The notes below the pieces were generated by a model that was not told the DNA's origin, made no database searches, and saw only the letters and a list, made by a program, of their open reading frames with translations. A stretch of DNA of 51,382 nucleotides from a virus. Shown here one piece after another: positions 16,728 to 25,749 of the stretch. The first letter of the stretch is position 1, and the number at the start of each line of letters is the position of its first letter. The DNA lies in IMG/VR virus record IMGVR_UViG_3300030060_003808, positions 1-51,382 of that record; one strand, written 5' to 3'. The position numbers and the translations under genes were made by a program.

Positions 16728-18884
16728 CTAGCTAGACTCCGCATTGGTAGAGAAAGCATCCATCATCTTATACATAAGATCCATGCCTCTTTCTCTGTTC
16801 TCTTCAAAACTAGGAACCAAACTGATTATGCCTTTTGGATCCATGGCCATATCATAAGAACCAGCGCCTCTGACCGCTTGGCCAGTCATTACAAATTCGC
16901 CGTCTGATAGCATGGCGGGTATATCGTCACTGGTTTCTGTGCCTGGACCATTGATGTCGCCATCCATTCTTGGAAACTGACTCGGATCCATGCCGCCACC
17001 TTCTTGCATTTGCACAGCTCCGCCTTGAGCGTAAGCCATAACTGGACCGCCGTACATCATAGCTGGCATAGAGGCAATGCCTTTTTTTACATCGTCAATT
17101 TCTGATTGTTGTATCAAATTTCCACTTCGCGGCCTTAACTGCCTAACTATTTCTTGTTCCATTTCTTGATTTGTAAACATTGAACCCGACCTCTGTTTCA
17201 ACATTTGCAAAACTGATCTTGCTACTTCATATTCTGGCGTGTTTTTTAATCTTGGATCTTGTTCTGCTCTGATAATAAATTGCATTGCAGCTTCTTCTGT
17301 TGAAACACCAGGATTGACAGCTCCACCTTCTTGTAAACCCCTAGCCATTCCGCCTGTAAGATCTTCAACAGCTCCGCCGTACATCATACCAGCCGGTTTT
17401 CCTCCAGATAGCTCTGGTATTGTGCCTTCCGGCAATAAACCAAACTCAACAGGATTTGGTGCGGGTTGTCCCATTCTTCTAGCGATCTCAGCTTCTATGT
17501 TGTATCGCCCGGTAGGGCTCTCCATAACCATAGGCGTCAGAGGTACGCCTTTTTGTTTCTTCGCATCTTCATAAGCCAGTTTACCTAAACCAGCAGCCAA
17601 AGCGCCAATTCCAAGATCTTTAGCAAACCCACCAAGACCGCTGCCACCGCCGCCGCCTAGTAAACCACCAAGACCGCCGCCGACTTGACCTTGGCCTTGA
17701 CCTTGGCCTGTCCCTAAAAAGAAATTTCTTAATTTTGGCCCAAGTGTTCCACCAAACATTCCGGTTTCCGCTACTTGATTCTCTGGCATTGCAAGATAAG
17801 CGTCGATTTTAGCAACGTCTTCCATATTTCCAGAAGCAAGAGCTTGTGCTCTGGCTTGCTCTAATTGTGTTTTTACTTGTTGTTTTGCAATCGATTCTGG
17901 ATCAGAACCCGGTCCCCCAGCATAATAATCTGGAGCACCCGCTAAACCCGAAAACGGACCGCCACCGAAAAGACCAGCTTTTGTAGTAAGCGCACCTTTA
18001 ATACCACCGAAACCGCCAGCTGTGCCTCCCGCTATGGAAGATATGCCGGGTATGCCAAGATTAGCAATCCCGCCCATAACAGTGCTGCCTATTTTTCCTA
18101 AAGCTCCACCGATGCCAGGTATTTTTGTAGCCAATCCGCCAATGCCGCCTAAAACACCGCCCAATGCTGTGCCAACACCGGGTATCAACATAGCTACTGG
18201 CGCAACTTTCTTAACGACTTTCTTAATGCCTTTGAATATCTTTTTGAAGAAACCAAACTGTTCTAGGCCTGTTTGTGGGTTTAGACTTGCAATACCCATG
18301 CCGACCACGGCTTCTTCTGGGTTGATGTTAAACTCTCTGAATTTTCTTTCTAATGCGCCTTCAAACTCGTCGTCTTCCATAAACTCGGGCGGTATTACTA
18401 TCTCGCCAGGTCGTAAATGCGCCAATGCCGTGTCTTCTCCGGTGCCAGCTGCTTTGAGCTGTTCTGCCAATGGTGCCATGGGTGCCATTTGTTGAGCTGC
18501 GGCCTTGCCAAGCAATTCGTCCAATCTTTGCCTAGTTTCCTCATCCATCTCATCCATGGGATCTTGGTCGCTTGGCATTGTGGACATACCGCCTTCTGGC
18601 ATTACATTAAAAGCATCTGGATAATTCATTTGTGGTGGAAGACTGTCCTCTGGAACCAAATCTTTTTCCATGTAAATGCCCTCGGCTCTGTCTTCTATTC
18701 CATTTTGATTAAAGTCCCTAAACTCCATGGTTTTCCTCATGCCGGGAACCATTCCAGTAGGCAGTGCAGAACCACCGATCAAACGTGGATTTTCTTGAGC
18801 CTTTTTCATCATCGTCGCGAAACGATCGGAACCTACGCTCGGTAATTTATAAACTTTTCTTAAACTGTCTTCAAGTGCACTCAT
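16728..18884 (-). CDS. Large Gly-rich probable virion protein
   Basis: 718 residues. Two related peptide patterns are visible: GEDTALAHLRPGEIVIPPEF (about 147-166) and ETSDDIPAMLSDGEFVMTG (near residue 660). The middle is a hydrophobic glycine-rich stretch after KKIFKGIKKVVKKVAPVAML (about 214-235), resembling pore-forming or membrane-active peptides. Phrases such as LQEGGAV and MQEGGG recur. Such proteins are common in marine phage tail regions. An ejected membrane-active role is inference. Confidence 0.6.
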   Translation of the reverse strand: MSALEDSLRKVYKLPSVGSDRFATMMKKAQENPRLIGGSALPTGMVPGMRKTMEFRDFNQNGIEDRAEGIYMEKDLVPEDSLPPQMNYPDAFNVMPEGGMSTMPSDQDPMDEMDEETRQRLDELLGKAAAQQMAPMAPLAEQLKAAGTGEDTALAHLRPGEIVIPPEFMEDDEFEGALERKFREFNINPEEAVVGMGIASLNPQTGLEQFGFFKKIFKGIKKVVKKVAPVAMLIPGVGTALGGVLGGIGGLATKIPGIGGALGKIGSTVMGGIANLGIPGISSIAGGTAGGFGGIKGALTTKAGLFGGGPFSGLAGAPDYYAGGPGSDPESIAKQQVKTQLEQARAQALASGNMEDVAKIDAYLAMPENQVAETGMFGGTLGPKLRNFFLGTGQGQGQGQVGGGLGGLLGGGGGSGLGGFAKDLGIGALAAGLGKLAYEDAKKQKGVPLTPMVMESPTGRYNIEAEIARRMGQPAPNPVEFGLLPEGTIPELSGGKPAGMMYGGAVEDLTGGMARGLQEGGAVNPGVSTEEAAMQFIIRAEQDPRLKNTPEYEVARSVLQMLKQRSGSMFTNQEMEQEIVRQLRPRSGNLIQQSEIDDVKKGIASMPAMMYGGPVMAYAQGGAVQMQEGGGMDPSQFPRMDGDINGPGTETSDDIPAMLSDGEFVMTGQAVRGAGSYDMAMDPKGIISLVPSFEENRERGMDLMYKMMDAFSTNAESS

Positions 18885-19192
18885 GTTATGCTCACTGTGA
18901 CACTACCTAAACTCATTGTAGCAGATAATCCAGTCAAGTATGTTTGATGTTCATACAGATTTCTAAACTCTGTTCCATCAAAGGCTTGGTGAACCTCTAC
19001 TGTAGAATTAAATATAATCGCTCCAGTAGCAAATTGCAATTCACTAATCTCGGTCGAATTATAAATTTTTATTCTATCTGGATCGACTGCGCCCAGGTTA
19101 ATCTCTAAAATTCTTACCAAACGATTGAAAGTATCTGCTGTTACACTCTGACCATCTGCGATTGGTAGCCTAGTTGGTAATAACTTGCTCAT
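18881..19192 (-). CDS. Unrecognised small virion protein (103 residues)
   Basis: Begins MSKLLPTRLPIADGQSV and ends in a beta-rich threonine/serine segment (TMSLGSVTVSIT). The C-terminal pattern SVTVSIT resembles VGEVTVTT at the end of the neighbouring gene at 23200, suggesting related short beta modules. It overlaps the next gene and starts one base after the stop of the tail stabilisation protein. Likely a tail component. Confidence 0.55.
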   Translation of the reverse strand: MSKLLPTRLPIADGQSVTADTFNRLVRILEINLGAVDPDRIKIYNSTEISELQFATGAIIFNSTVEVHQAFDGTEFRNLYEHQTYLTGLSATMSLGSVTVSIT

Positions 19193-21091
19193 TTACCTTC
19201 TCCCCGACGGCTGTATTTCTACTCTTGTGCTACCCAATCTCCATTTATAGTTTTTTCTGTCTGTTTCTGCGTTATCATCGTCGGACTCAAACCTAAAAAC
19301 AAATTGTCTGCCCCTGGATCTCAATGATCCGTAAGTGGTGCTGGATGTGATCTGCGTGGTTGAGTCTGTTGTGAGTGTTTGATTACTAAAGTCTCTTCGT
19401 TTTACAACGATATTCACGGCAGCATTTTGACTGGTTCCGGTGTCATTGACAAAAAGTATGTCCGGCAGAATACGTTTCAAAAATGCAAATCTATCGCCAT
19501 CCGATATATCAATGTCGGCAGATTCAATAAAAACACCATCCATTGAGCTCGTATCATTGTTGAATCCTTTTTCATGCTCATAAATGTATTTAGTTGACGA
19601 GGCTTCTCCAGCCGATAAAGGTTTATTGAATACGCCAGCTGACAACCAAGCATATCTCTCTAAAGATCCGATGCTCCACAAATTTTCTTCATAATTGTAA
19701 ATGACATATCTGGATATTTCCGTTCCGCTATCTGTCAAAGATGGATAAAAAAACCAAACTTCTGAAAACTCTTCGTTTAGCCCAGCAAAGCACTTATATG
19801 CTTGGCCTTCATCCAAATCACCAAAAACATAGTCTTGGACAGAACAAGGCAATTTTTGTACTGCGCCATTGTAAAAGTAAAACCCTTTTTTAGACATGTA
19901 AAATACGCCTTTCGCCGAGTTCACCGCTGCCTTTGGTCCAATCAATCCAGCGCCTTCGTTTATCAAATTCATTGCAAAAGTCAGTGGCGGCCCAATAAAG
20001 TTCATCGAATATAAAGATGTATCGGTCCAAATAAGAATTTCTTGTCTTGCTTTTAGGCCGCCAACAATCGATGAACCAGAAGATAAACGTAAAGATCCAG
20101 CCGTATTTGTAGTCAATGGTTCAAACTCAAGTTCGTTTTCTTGGTCACTAAATGCCACCAACATTGGATCAATGGTTCCTGTTCTGGAGCTCCCACTGAT
20201 CGGATCAGCACCCAATACTATCAAATGTCTGTCGGTTTCTGAGGTAATCACTTGCAAACCTTGAGTGGGCACCAAGTTTGCACCAGAAACAGAGGACAAT
20301 TTTGCTGCCCTAGTGCTCAAGCCATTATTCTCAACCCAACGATAAATGTCGCCACCACGAGGATTTATGATTAAATTCTCACCGAAATTATCGTGTGTCC
20401 AAAGCCTTAACTGATTTGTGTTTGATAAACTAGTGGATGATCCAAAACCACCAGCTCCCCAAGTACCAACACCCCAACCTGTAGATTGCACATAAACATC
20501 CAAACCAGAATTGACCTGGTATGCTGCATCTGTAGCAGATCCACCATTGCCAGAATCATTTGCATTGGCGGTTACTGTAGCTCCAGAGGTATCTTTAGCT
20601 GTGATTTTATAAGTGTTAGTGCCTGTTACAACATCAATCTGATATTCTTGGTTTAAAACCGCAGCTGTAATATTACCACTTACGCCTAATGCTACGGCGC
20701 TACTAAAGGTAACAAAATCACCAGCGACAGCTCCATGACTCGCATCTGTAACAGTAAGAGTAGATTCCCCGTCGGTCGCAGCGAATGTAGCTGCATTGGT
20801 CGTGTCTTTACGGATAGGCGTTACATCGTTGTATGTTCCACCTTCTTCAATGTAATACTTGTTTGTGGTGCCGATACCTAAATATTTAGCTCCGCCCAAT
20901 GATATCCAAGAGTGCAAAGCTCTAGCAGAACCAATTAAAGTATCGGAAGAATATTTTTCCCAGCCACCAATCTTTTCTGCGCGGCCTTTGCGGAAACGAA
21001 TTTTGTCGCCGTCAACCCAACCGCCTTCGTTTGAGTAATCGGTTTCTTCTTTGTTTATTCCTGGCTTAAAGTTTAATTTGGTCAGAGGCAT
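19193..21091 (-). CDS. Tail/DNA stabilisation protein, P22 gp10-like
   Basis: 632 residues. The opening LNFKPGINKEETDYSNEGGW...GDKIRFRKGRAEKIGGW is a characteristic start of phage stabilisation proteins that form the hub/needle-support part of short-tailed phages, probably as a beta-propeller. An inserted module rich in Thr/Ala (about 98-195, ...FVTFSSAVALGVSG...) interrupts the fold. It closes the portal channel after packaging. Its presence is the strongest sign of a podovirus-type tail. Confidence 0.75.
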   Translation of the reverse strand: MPLTKLNFKPGINKEETDYSNEGGWVDGDKIRFRKGRAEKIGGWEKYSSDTLIGSARALHSWISLGGAKYLGIGTTNKYYIEEGGTYNDVTPIRKDTTNAATFAATDGESTLTVTDASHGAVAGDFVTFSSAVALGVSGNITAAVLNQEYQIDVVTGTNTYKITAKDTSGATVTANANDSGNGGSATDAAYQVNSGLDVYVQSTGWGVGTWGAGGFGSSTSLSNTNQLRLWTHDNFGENLIINPRGGDIYRWVENNGLSTRAAKLSSVSGANLVPTQGLQVITSETDRHLIVLGADPISGSSRTGTIDPMLVAFSDQENELEFEPLTTNTAGSLRLSSGSSIVGGLKARQEILIWTDTSLYSMNFIGPPLTFAMNLINEGAGLIGPKAAVNSAKGVFYMSKKGFYFYNGAVQKLPCSVQDYVFGDLDEGQAYKCFAGLNEEFSEVWFFYPSLTDSGTEISRYVIYNYEENLWSIGSLERYAWLSAGVFNKPLSAGEASSTKYIYEHEKGFNNDTSSMDGVFIESADIDISDGDRFAFLKRILPDILFVNDTGTSQNAAVNIVVKRRDFSNQTLTTDSTTQITSSTTYGSLRSRGRQFVFRFESDDDNAETDRKNYKWRLGSTRVEIQPSGRR

Positions 21092-21120
21092 CGTTAGATT
21101 CTAACATATCCTTGTTGACC

Positions 21121-21549
21121 TTATGCTAAACGAATAATAGCGTTTGAAGCATCTGCGGTTGGAAAGACAACTGTAAAGTCACCAGCTGTCGATGTTTTAT
21201 CTGCGCCGAAATCAATCGCACAAACCGCTTTGTCTGATTGTGTATCGTTGTAGATTAAACAGCCTCTAGCTGTAACTGTTGCATTGCTGAACGTCAAATC
21301 TGCAAAATCACAAAAAGCCGTTGTGCTAGATGTGGTTGGCGTGACATTCGTTAAAGCGGCTCCGCCAGCTGTATAATTGGTACCAGTCGCTTGCCCTGTG
21401 GTGACATACGCTGTTGTCCCAGCTCCCAAAGTAGCCGAGCTTGTATATAAAGCCAATTTGAAGCTGTTTCCACTTGAGTTGGTAAAATTGTGAGTTCCAA
21501 CCAACAATTCTTGTTTGAAACTTGTTGCTATTGCCGATGTAATTGCCAT
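21121..21549 (-). CDS. Beta-rich virion protein (142 residues)
   Basis: Starts AITSAIATSFKQELLVGTHNF, then Thr/Ser/Ala-rich strands (FKLALYTSSATLGAG, TFSNATVTARGCLIY) typical of phage tail or capsid surface proteins in this gene position. No enzymatic motif. It lies one base after the stop of the small gene at 21550-21837. Function is inferred from composition and context only. Confidence 0.6.
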   Translation of the reverse strand: MAITSAIATSFKQELLVGTHNFTNSSGNSFKLALYTSSATLGAGTTAYVTTGQATGTNYTAGGAALTNVTPTTSSTTAFCDFADLTFSNATVTARGCLIYNDTQSDKAVCAIDFGADKTSTAGDFTVVFPTADASNAIIRLA

Positions 21550-21837
21550 TTAAAGCTCCCTCAATATTTTAGCCATGTCTTCATGGCCCTGTTCTTTTAA
21601 TAAATTGGCATAAGTTGTGTTCTGTGACTTAATCGCGTTCTTTATTGTATATAAGATTACAGTATAAACTTGGTTTTGAAAAGCACGAGCTTGTTGTTTT
21701 ATATGATCGGGTGCACTATCTGATATATCACATATCTTTTTTGTGGCCTGTGCAGCCCAAAATTCAGCATCGTGCCCCTTATATTCTGTGGTTGAAACAG
21801 AGACATTCCCTAAAACAAAATCACCTTCTACGCTCAT
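21550..21837 (-). CDS. Unrecognised small protein (95 residues)
   Basis: The C-terminal two-thirds is a long helix (ARAFQNQVYTVILYTIKNAI) with conserved-looking polar faces; the N-terminus is beta-like. No family recognised. It sits between a Rossmann-like enzyme and a beta-rich virion protein, all in the same direction with minimal spacing, so it is probably a virion assembly or tail chaperone component. Confidence 0.55.
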   Translation of the reverse strand: MSVEGDFVLGNVSVSTTEYKGHDAEFWAAQATKKICDISDSAPDHIKQQARAFQNQVYTVILYTIKNAIKSQNTTYANLLKEQGHEDMAKILREL

Positions 21838-21839
21838 AT

Positions 21840-22559
21840 TTATCCTTTGTATGGCTCTGGAGGCACCACGTCTTCATTTATTTTCAAACCAAGCTCTCCG
21901 AGCTTGTCATTGATTTCGTCAAAGGGACCAATAATAAACTTGCCCTCGTGTGGTATGGCAACCAAAGGTTTATCGAGCCTATGAAAACCATAAAGTTTCT
22001 CTGTGGCCGGAACATTCGAGTCTAAGACTGTGGATCTACCGCTGATCCCCACTAAAATGTCAGCACTCATACATTTGCTGATCCAAAACTCAACACAAGC
22101 CCTTCCAGCCTCCGCAAAGTGCATGTTCTCTTTGTATGAAAAATCAATGCCATAAAGATCGATTCTCCCAACCTTATTCCACAAAGCAAATGCGATTGTA
22201 TAAGCCACAGTCGTATTCAAGTATGCACATTTTGTGTCATTGCATACTTCTTCTACCGGGTATAAGACTGGATTCTTTATTCTGGGATCGAGCTCGCATG
22301 TGTAAACTGGCTTTTCAGTTTCGTCAAGTAAACGACACATAACCGAAGTTTGTTTCCCAGCATCGTCCGAATCATAAAATCTGCTTGCTGGATCCAGCAT
22401 AAAAATTCTATCACATGGGTATGTGGCCGCAGCTGAGTTGATGCACCAAATTTCATCCCATTCTCTTCCGTTTTGCAAACCGATAGCAAAATCAACCTGG
22501 GAAATCCCTAATCCAACTATTGCTACTCTTTTGCCTTCTAGTGACTCTATGCGATCCAT
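21840..22559 (-). CDS. Rossmann-like enzyme in the tail cluster (DUF115-like)
   Basis: 239 residues. GKRVAIVGLGISQVDFAI (about 9-26) is a nucleotide-binding-like loop. WCINSAAATYPCDRIFMLDP (about 38-57), CELDPRI and RIDLYGIDFSY follow, a layout seen in DUF115/sialyltransferase-like phage proteins that may handle nucleotide-sugars. Its presence inside the tail cluster suggests modification of a virion glycan or receptor, but that is inference. The start overlaps the stop of the preceding connector gene by one base. Confidence 0.55.
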   Translation of the reverse strand: MDRIESLEGKRVAIVGLGISQVDFAIGLQNGREWDEIWCINSAAATYPCDRIFMLDPASRFYDSDDAGKQTSVMCRLLDETEKPVYTCELDPRIKNPVLYPVEEVCNDTKCAYLNTTVAYTIAFALWNKVGRIDLYGIDFSYKENMHFAEAGRACVEFWISKCMSADILVGISGRSTVLDSNVPATEKLYGFHRLDKPLVAIPHEGKFIIGPFDEINDKLGELGLKINEDVVPPEPYKG

Positions 22560-23203
22560 CAGCTCACATTAGAGCGGACTGAATCGTATCGATACTCGTC
22601 GCGGGTGCCACGACCTTCTGAGGTATTTTTCATTCTACCTACCGCCTCCTTAAATCTGCCCTCGAGCTGGGCAACGACATCGGCGGGTTCTTTTAAAAAG
22701 ATTGCACCTTCCACTAAAGAGCCATACAACAAAGCATCCGGATAATCCGTTGATAAAAATGTTGTACCGCTGTCACTACCATCTGTGAGGGAATTTGGTT
22801 TGTTTAAATAATGCAGCTCAACAGTATAATCCGCATCCGGTAGCGGAGACACCTCAAAAGCTGCTTCGTCAAATAAAGAGTAATACTTAGGCGTCGCACG
22901 AGTCGTGCCCGAAGAATATTCTTTAATAAATGACGGGTGTTTGAAATCTAAATAATCGTATGTGCTTGAGCTGATAATAGCCAAACTCATTGGCGCATAA
23001 AAATCAGTTGGTGTTGCTAAAAAACGATTTCCTGTTGTCAATGTGCCCTGGACATTCTTTCTTTGCTCTGGGAGCTGCACAAAAGAGAATATACGATCCT
23101 CAGACTCTTTGATAAAAGTCGGTAGTTGTGTTGTAAAAGTAGACTCAGAAACCTCAAGATAATCTTGAATTGCTGTTTTTAATGTTGCGTAGGTAAAACT
23201 CAT
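22559..23203 (-). CDS. Head-tail connector/adaptor-like protein
   Basis: 214 residues. YATLKTAIQDYLEV...LPTFIKESEDRIFSFVQLPEQRKN followed by beta strands about a DFYAP segment and LHYLNKPNSLTDG is a conserved pattern of short-tail adaptor proteins in marine phages. It overlaps its neighbours by one and four bases. It is a probable ring protein joining the portal to the tail, with the gene at 23511-24206 as a related partner. Confidence 0.6.
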   Translation of the reverse strand: MSFTYATLKTAIQDYLEVSESTFTTQLPTFIKESEDRIFSFVQLPEQRKNVQGTLTTGNRFLATPTDFYAPMSLAIISSSTYDYLDFKHPSFIKEYSSGTTRATPKYYSLFDEAAFEVSPLPDADYTVELHYLNKPNSLTDGSDSGTTFLSTDYPDALLYGSLVEGAIFLKEPADVVAQLEGRFKEAVGRMKNTSEGRGTRDEYRYDSVRSNVS

Positions 23204-23511
23204 GTCGTTACTGTAACCTCACCGACGCTTGTTGTCACAGAAAATGTGTCCAGTACAGCGCCTAGCTTGCCGTCGCCCACATTTGTATAAACCAAAAATT
23301 TTGTGTTGTCTTCATCGACGTCCGGTCTTGCATTTCTAATAGCCTGTGGATCATTTGGTGAATTTTTTGGCATAAGCTGTGGATGTTTTGGGCTCCATTG
23401 ATCTGGTCCTACAAGTAGTCCGTCCCAAGTTTTTTTCATGTCCTGGAGCTTGTAACGAAAACCAGTTATGTCACAAATTCCGTAAGAGTATTTTCCAGAT
23501 GCAAAAGCCAT
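23200..23511 (-). CDS. Conserved small virion protein (103 residues)
   Basis: Pattern SYGICDITGFRYKLQDMKKTWDGLLVGPDQWSPKHPQ (read in parts: CDITGFRYKLQDMKKTWDG then PDQWSPKHPQ) is familiar in phage structural regions next to connector proteins. A C-terminal beta strand ends VGEVTVTT. Overlaps both neighbours (four bases and one base), so it is translated with them. Probably a head-completion or tail-assembly component. Confidence 0.55.
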   Translation of the reverse strand: MAFASGKYSYGICDITGFRYKLQDMKKTWDGLLVGPDQWSPKHPQLMPKNSPNDPQAIRNARPDVDEDNTKFLVYTNVGDGKLGAVLDTFSVTTSVGEVTVTT

Positions 23512-24206
23512 TACGCGCTGTTATAACTTCTCAAGTTAGGTGAAATATTAAAAGAAGATCGATCTTCGTCTTGTGCCAAGGCTCTAGCAAATTCGTCTTC
23601 ATACAAGGCTTTCAACATTTGTGTTCTGTCTGGAGCTCTTTTCAATGATATGTAATAAGCTAGGCCAGCTGCTAAACAAGGATAAAAACGAAACGGCATA
23701 TCAAGTGTATTAGCCCCAGCATCCGCATCATCCATTCTAGTAAGCACGTTCATGTAAATAGTATAGGTGCTGTTTTTATCTGGTGCGGGCCACACAGAAA
23801 TAGTTGGCGTTAGCTGTTTATTTACAAAAAACTGATTTGGCTTCCCGGTTGTTGATTTTGTGGTTATGTGAGAATACTCCGCTCTGCTTAACCTGGACAT
23901 TGGAAGATCTGTGGCCTCAGATCCAATAGTTTCTCTTATAAAGACATCCAAAACATCGATTGCGGCTGTTCCATTGGTGCTGTCAACATTGTATGTGGTT
24001 GTATCTTTAACCATGGCCACAGTTTTCTCTTTAATAGACCATTGGTTTAGGCCGCGATTCGACCATTCTGCTAACATCAAATTTAAGCTCCTGGTTGCCG
24101 TTTTTAGATCGTAACCAGTTCTGAGCTCAATTCCGCAGCGCTCAAATGCCTCTTCGACGTAATCTGCTACATCTAGTTCAAAATTTTTGCTTCCCGAAGT
24201 TGCCAT
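23511..24206 (-). CDS. Head-tail connector, P22 gp4-like
   Basis: 231 residues. FELDVADYVEEAFERCGIELRTGYDLKTATRSLNLMLAEWSNRG is the recognisable opening of this connector family (quoted in parts: YVEEAFERCGIELRTGY, SLNLMLAEWSNRGLN). It ends with ALYEDEFARALAQDEDRSSF. Proteins of this type lengthen the portal channel and hold packaged DNA. It precedes the other connector genes in the same transcript. Confidence 0.65.
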   Translation of the reverse strand: MATSGSKNFELDVADYVEEAFERCGIELRTGYDLKTATRSLNLMLAEWSNRGLNQWSIKEKTVAMVKDTTTYNVDSTNGTAAIDVLDVFIRETIGSEATDLPMSRLSRAEYSHITTKSTTGKPNQFFVNKQLTPTISVWPAPDKNSTYTIYMNVLTRMDDADAGANTLDMPFRFYPCLAAGLAYYISLKRAPDRTQMLKALYEDEFARALAQDEDRSSFNISPNLRSYNSA

Positions 24207-24208
24207 AA

Positions 24209-24904
24209 TTACTCTTTTTCAATATCTTCATCTGGAGCGTATAGATTGTCAAATGTTATTATCGGATCTGTATAGCTCTCATGCTGCTCCGCAGAGTGAA
24301 CCCATTGCGAAGGCGAAAAATCCGGTGCGCCTTCACCAGTCCTCCATAAAGCTGGATTTGTGGCTCTGACTCTATTATTAGGCAGCGCAACAAAATTACC
24401 AGTCCAGGGACCAGCATCAGTCAAGTATAGCACATGAGATTGTTTGTGTTGAGCTGGATCATCCGCGATTGAATGTTCGGTATAATCTACTGTAAACATG
24501 TATTTACCCAGGTAAAATTCACCGCCTATTTTACAATACCAGGGGCTTGAGCTTACCCGATCTAAAGAAACCACGCTGTGATGGTGGCTCAAACAGTCCC
24601 AAGGCTGCGCTAAATGGTCTTCCATAGGCTCTGGCCATTCTTCTAAAGGAATATCGGCAACAAGCGCTTGTATTGGCATCCTGGCCCACATAGCCCCGCC
24701 ATGCACGTTTTGATCTGTCGAATCTTCTAAATCGGTTTCACAGCCTGTGAAAACCACTTGGAAAGACAGGGATCTGTCCGGGATTGTGTTTACTGCAAAT
24801 GCCAAGGCATGCAGATACTCACCATGATAGTTTTGGTGATTTGATGTAAATTCTCTTCTTACCCAGCATTTAAACTGAGGAATGTTTGATATTAAATACG
24901 CCAC
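24209..24904 (-). CDS. Unrecognised probable virion protein (231 residues)
   Basis: Soluble, rich in Trp/His (PWDCLSHHHSVVSLD, GEFYLGKYMFTVDYTEHS) with a beta-sheet appearance. No family recognised. It lies between the basic small proteins and the gp4-like connector, two bases from the connector gene, so a structural or assembly role is the best context-based guess. Confidence 0.55.
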   Translation of the reverse strand: MAYLISNIPQFKCWVRREFTSNHQNYHGEYLHALAFAVNTIPDRSLSFQVVFTGCETDLEDSTDQNVHGGAMWARMPIQALVADIPLEEWPEPMEDHLAQPWDCLSHHHSVVSLDRVSSSPWYCKIGGEFYLGKYMFTVDYTEHSIADDPAQHKQSHVLYLTDAGPWTGNFVALPNNRVRATNPALWRTGEGAPDFSPSQWVHSAEQHESYTDPIITFDNLYAPDEDIEKE

Positions 24905-24927
24905 AATATTTAATTATATTAGTTAGT

Positions 24928-25101
24928 CTAAATGTTATAGTCGCCGCCTCTAGTCGCTGCACCCATGCCTCTTGCTACACCTCTCTTCTTGACAGGTCCA
25001 CCCTTAGACATATATTTGGTGCCTTTCATCTTGCCACCTTTAGCCATGTATTTGGTGCCTTTCATCTTGCCACCTTTAGACATATATTTACTTTTTTTCA
25101 T
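24928..25101 (-). CDS. 57-residue Lys/Gly repeat protein
   Basis: ATG at 25101 with AGGAG upstream; stop TAG at 24928-24930. The protein is a tandem repeat of a 12-residue unit, KYMSKGGKMKGT, present two and a half times, then KKRGVARGMGAATRGG. Very basic, no acidic residue except one near the end. It begins a run of four basic proteins (24928-26043). Possible roles are DNA compaction in the head or ejected nucleic-acid binding; neither is shown. Confidence 0.7.
   Translation of the reverse strand: MKKSKYMSKGGKMKGTKYMAKGGKMKGTKYMSKGGPVKKRGVARGMGAATRGGDYNI
24998..25090. repeat. 36-base tandem repeat inside a small gene
   Basis: Units at 24998-25033, 25034-25069 and a partial one at 25070-25090 are almost identical in DNA. 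They encode the 12-residue repeat of the Lys/Gly protein at 24928-25101, so the repeat is coding and not a CRISPR or origin array. Near-identity in DNA points to recent duplication. Confidence 0.85.
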
Positions 25102-25102
25102 T

Positions 25103-25399
25103 TCAGCTCCTACCGAATAATCCCATGTTAGGTTTTGATCTTATCATACCACCTCTGGCCGCAAAAGTTTTGACATTGGTTGGCTTTCCACCAACCCCTT
25201 GTTTTTTGGCTCTTTTTCTTTTGACCGCAGATTTTCTTTGTGATTTTGTCATGCTGGCCGCTTTTGCAGCTGGCACACATTTTGGATATTTTCTTTTAGA
25301 TTTTTTTGCTTTAGGTCTGCCGCACTTTTTAAATCCACCGCCTTTCTTTGGGGATCCAATATCAACCCAATCTTCTTTAAACCACTTGGTTAAGCTCAT
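25103..25399 (-). CDS. Small basic Cys-containing protein, DUF5872-like
   Basis: 98 residues. WFKEDWVDIGSPKKGGGFK, then KKCGRPKAKKS...KYPKCVPAAKAASMTKSQRKSAVKRKRAKKQGVGGKPTNV (given in parts) forms a Cys/Lys/Arg-rich core familiar from marine phages and some giant viruses under DUF5872. Strongly positive charge. One of four consecutive basic proteins between tail and capsid genes; may bind nucleic acid. Role unproven. Confidence 0.6.
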   Translation of the reverse strand: MSLTKWFKEDWVDIGSPKKGGGFKKCGRPKAKKSKRKYPKCVPAAKAASMTKSQRKSAVKRKRAKKQGVGGKPTNVKTFAARGGMIRSKPNMGLFGRS

Positions 25400-25743
25400 T
25401 ACGCTCTAGGCACTTTGGTTTTTTTGCGCTTTGATTCCATCATCGCGCCACAACCTCTGCCTTGGACCATCATTACAGAGCCACCATTTTTCATGTAGCC
25501 CATTTTATTACGGACTTTCTTTGGTAGTTTTGACAATCCTTTATTTTTAGATGGCACTGCTTTTAAACTCATCTCTCCTCCAGTTGCTTTTTTGGCGCCT
25601 TTATATTTGCCGCCCATTTTTTTGTATTCTTTAACCATATAAGCATTGGCATAAGCAGACGGATAAACATCAAACTTAGCTTTCGCTTTGGATTTTGCTT
25701 TTTTATATAGACTTGGATTTGCTACGTTTTTTGGAATTGCCAT
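25399..25743 (-). CDS. Small basic protein (114 residues)
   Basis: AIPKNVANPSLYKKAKSKAKAKFDVYPSAYANAYMVKEYKK (in parts: PSLYKKAKSKAKAKFDVYPS, ANAYMVKEYKKMGGKYKG) is a recurring pattern in marine phage small basic proteins. The rest is Lys/Gly/Met-rich (MKNGGSVMMVQGRGCGAMM). It overlaps the next gene by one base. Probably the same functional set as its neighbours; function unknown. Confidence 0.55.
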   Translation of the reverse strand: MAIPKNVANPSLYKKAKSKAKAKFDVYPSAYANAYMVKEYKKMGGKYKGAKKATGGEMSLKAVPSKNKGLSKLPKKVRNKMGYMKNGGSVMMVQGRGCGAMMESKRKKTKVPRA

Positions 25744-25749
25744 TCTTTA

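Noticed and set aside
18022-18495. Long plus-strand open frame opposite the Gly-rich virion gene
   Set aside because: Proline-rich antisense of glycine codons; no ribosome site and no family resemblance.
24998-25090. Possible CRISPR-like array
   Set aside because: The 36-base repeats have no spacers and encode a protein repeat in one frame.
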